A DNA stretch of 15,656 nt. Source: Betaproteobacteria bacterium. Its GTDB lineage: Bacteria > Pseudomonadota > Gammaproteobacteria > Burkholderiales > SG8-41. The notes beneath the pieces are model-generated. The model was not told where the DNA came from and ran no database searches. It saw nothing but the letters and a program-made list of their open reading frames with translations. The DNA lies in the NCBI GenBank assembly GCA_021414185.1, contig JAIOOZ010000467.1, positions 1-15,656 on the forward strand. Direction: 5' to 3'. Made by a program: the position numbers and the translations under genes. Below, one piece after another: positions 13,750 through 15,656 of the stretch. Each line of letters opens with the position of its first letter. Position 1 is the first letter of the stretch.

Positions 13750-14739
13750 CTATTCGGGTGTGATGCCGGCCTGGGCCACGACCTTGATCCACTTGGCGAT
13801 CTCCGCGCGGTTGAACTGGTCGTATTCGTCGGGCGTGCTGGCAACAACCTCGGCGCCCTGCTTGCCGAGGTTGTCCTTCACCGTCGCGTCATTCAGCGCT
13901 TTCACCAGCGCGGCGTGGATGCGCTCGACAATGGCGCGCGGCGTGTTCGCCGGCGCGAACATGCCGAAGCCGCTGGACACCACGAAGCCTGGAACCCCGG
14001 CTTCCTCCATCGTCGGCGTGTCGGGCGCGGCAGCGGAACGGGTTTTGCCGGTCTGCGCGATCAGGCGCAGCCGCCCCGTGCGCACGTATTGAATTGCCGC
14101 CGGCATGCTGGACAACTGCATTTGCACGTGGCCGGCAACAAGATCGACCATGGAGGGGCCGCTGCCCTTGTATGGCACGTGCACCATCTTGATCCCGGTC
14201 ATCGAACTCAGGAGTTCCGCCGCGAGATGGCCGACGGTGCCGCTGCCTGAAGTTGAATAATTGATTTGACCCGGCCGCGCGCGCGCAAGGGCGATGAACT
14301 CCTTGACCGTCTTCGCCGGCAGCGCGGGATGCACGACGAACGCGGTCGGCACATCCGCAATCAACGCGATCGGCGTGAAATCCTTGACCGAGTCGTACGG
14401 CAATTTTTTGATCATCGCAGGATTGATGGTATGTGCCGCGGACACCATGAGGATCATGTAACCGTCGGGCGCGGCTTTGGCCACCACATCCGTGCCGATC
14501 ACGCTGCCGGCACCGCCACGGTTCTCCACCACGATCTGCTGGCCGAGGTTTTCCGCCATCTTCGGCGCGAACACGCGCGCGATGATGTCAGTGTTGCCGC
14601 CCGGCGGGAACGGCACCACCATGCGCACCGGCTTGACCGGATAATTTTGCGCCGCGGCGGGGCCGGCAAATATCATGATGGCCAACGCACAGGCGACAAC
14701 GCGCAATGCATGGATGATCGACGCTTGAATATTCGGCAT
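13750..14739 (-). CDS. Bug-family (TctC-like) periplasmic substrate-binding protein
   Basis: Complete, 329 aa. A long signal peptide ends near residue 30 (ALAIMIFAGPAAA, cleavage before QNYP). Family features follow: KPVRMVVPFPPGGNTDIIAR at the ligand loop, ENRGGAGSVIGTDVVAKAAPDG, INYSTSGSGTVGHLAAELL and HVPYKGSGPSMVDLVAGH. It probably binds a small carboxylate or related compound; the ligand is unknown. GGAGGAG (14742-14748) is 2-8 nt upstream of the ATG and is a possible target of the small RNA. It is divergent from the CapA-like gene, sharing a 198-bp intergenic region. It is closer in sequence style to Bug 2 than to Bug 1. Confidence 0.95.
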   Translation of the reverse strand: MPNIQASIIHALRVVACALAIMIFAGPAAAQNYPVKPVRMVVPFPPGGNTDIIARVFAPKMAENLGQQIVVENRGGAGSVIGTDVVAKAAPDGYMILMVSAAHTINPAMIKKLPYDSVKDFTPIALIADVPTAFVVHPALPAKTVKEFIALARARPGQINYSTSGSGTVGHLAAELLSSMTGIKMVHVPYKGSGPSMVDLVAGHVQMQLSSMPAAIQYVRTGRLRLIAQTGKTRSAAAPDTPTMEEAGVPGFVVSSGFGMFAPANTPRAIVERIHAALVKALNDATVKDNLGKQGAEVVASTPDEYDQFNRAEIAKWIKVVAQAGITPE

Positions 14740-14829
14740 GTCTCCTCCGGATTATTTTTACGGCATGTTCCGGAGCGCCTCGCGCGCAATCCGGGCTGGT
14801 TTGAGCCGTGTTATTCTTGTCGCCGATCC

Positions 14830-14835
14830 ATTATA
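14830..14835 (-). promoter_or_regulatory. Candidate -10 box for the Bug 3 gene
   Basis: A perfect TATAAT on the minus strand, about 90 bp before the Bug 3 ATG. The position 17 bp upstream reads CTGGCC (3/6), so the -35 is poor. The overlapping TATATA could also serve the divergent CapA-like gene, but no matching plus-strand -35 was found. Confidence 0.4.
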
Positions 14836-14937
14836 TATGGCTGCGGCAGGCTGGCCAGCGTGCTCCGCTTAGATCTGATTTCGAAACCTGCAGTCCGCCA
14901 GCCTTACCTCCACTTCCCATAAACGCCCTGGAACTTT

Positions 14938-15656
14938 ATGCCGCTCAAAATGATATTGACGGGTGACGTCAACCTGATGAACGTCACCGACCCCGATGTG
15001 CCTTTCAAACGCGTCGCTGAAGAATTTCGCGCGACCGATGTCGTATTCAGCAATCTCGAGTGTTGCCTGTACGATCCGCCGGGCGGCCACTCGGTCGACA
15101 CTGCCGAGGGCTTTTTTGCGCATCCCGGGCCCGCCGGCGAAACCATCAAACGCGCCGGCATTCACGCGGTCGGCATTGCCAACAACGTCAATTACGGCGA
15201 GGCGGCGATTACTTCGTCGATCGCGCGGCTCGACGAGCTGGGCATTCCGCATACCGGCGCAGGAGCGAACCGCACTGCCGCGCGCGCGCCGGTGATCCTC
15301 GAGCGTGGCGGCGTGCGTTTCGGTTTTCTGCAGCGCACATCGGTTTACTGGCCGACCAATCACGAAGCCGGCGACCACGCTACGGGTGTTGCCGCCATCC
15401 GCGGTCACACCGCGTACCAGTTGCCGCTGCACAAGACGCGGCCCGAAATTCCGCCATGCAACCGTCCCGGCCTGCCGCCCATCATCAAGACCTGGGCCGA
15501 TCCTGCGTATCTCAAGCTGTATCTGGAAGACGTCGCCGCCTTGCGCGCCAAATGCGACGTGCTGGTTGCCTCGTGCCATTGGGGACTGCATCAGGACGTG
15601 CTCGAATACATGCCTGAAATTGCACATGCAGCGATCGACGCCGGAGCCGACGTCGT
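14938..15656 (+). CDS. CapA-family (PGA_cap) metallophosphatase-like protein, N-terminal part
   Basis: The only plus-strand gene; 239 residues before the right edge, without a stop. Translated from ATG 14938-14940 (MPLKMILTGDVNLMN), with ATG 14950 as an alternative; both have weak ribosome binding sites. CapA-family landmarks are GDVNLM (residues 9-14), FSNLE (37-41), AHPG, GIANNVNYGEAAI and ARLDELGIPHTGAGAN, then VASCHWGLHQDV. The family is a calcineurin-like fold linked to poly-gamma-glutamate capsule synthesis, but many members have unknown roles. The usual metal-binding ANNH is ANNV here. No signal peptide is visible, so this one is probably cytosolic. I cannot assign a substrate. Confidence 0.85.
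   Translation, partial: MPLKMILTGDVNLMNVTDPDVPFKRVAEEFRATDVVFSNLECCLYDPPGGHSVDTAEGFFAHPGPAGETIKRAGIHAVGIANNVNYGEAAITSSIARLDELGIPHTGAGANRTAARAPVILERGGVRFGFLQRTSVYWPTNHEAGDHATGVAAIRGHTAYQLPLHKTRPEIPPCNRPGLPPIIKTWADPAYLKLYLEDVAALRAKCDVLVASCHWGLHQDVLEYMPEIAHAAIDAGADV

Overview
The window looks like chromosomal DNA of a betaproteobacterium, most likely near Burkholderiales. The grounds are GC-rich coding, three solitary Bug-family (TctC-like) periplasmic binding proteins, a soluble NAD-dependent molybdenum formate dehydrogenase, and house-keeping proteins of proteobacterial type. This is inference from protein families; no marker gene is present. All genes are on the minus strand except a partial CapA-family gene at the right edge. 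There are no tRNAs, rRNAs, insertion sequences or CRISPR arrays.

Reading in the minus (transcription) direction from the right: a divergent pair (CapA-like gene rightward, Bug protein 3 leftward) is followed by a universal stress protein with its own terminator. A 651-bp non-coding stretch holds a candidate small RNA and the sucCD promoter. Next come sucC-sucD (succinyl-CoA ligase), closed by a strong terminator. Then comes a probable operon: a fused FdsG-FdsB diaphorase subunit, FdsA (formate dehydrogenase catalytic subunit), a frameshifted alpha/beta hydrolase and Bug protein 2. After that: fhs (formate-tetrahydrofolate ligase), a TerC/YjbE-family membrane protein with a universal stress protein, and the start of Bug protein 1, cut by the left edge.

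Two themes tie the region together. The first is formate: FdsAB oxidises it to CO2 with NAD+, while Fhs activates it for one-carbon synthesis. The second is control. Three promoters (Bug 1, fhs, sucC) carry an FNR/Anr/FixK-type dyad TTGA-N6-TCAA, each exactly 22 bp from a -10-like hexamer, which is class II activator geometry. Two of these boxes sit in an identical 27-bp sequence about 8.9 kb apart. Beside sucC, a predicted ~95-nt RNA presents an anti-Shine-Dalgarno CCUCCUCC loop that could pair with the ribosome binding sites of Bug 1 and Bug 3.

Other oddities are a 79-residue histone-H1-like Lys/Ala/Pro tail on SucC, a one-base frameshift splitting the hydrolase catalytic triad, and a CapA-like protein lacking the usual ANNH histidine.
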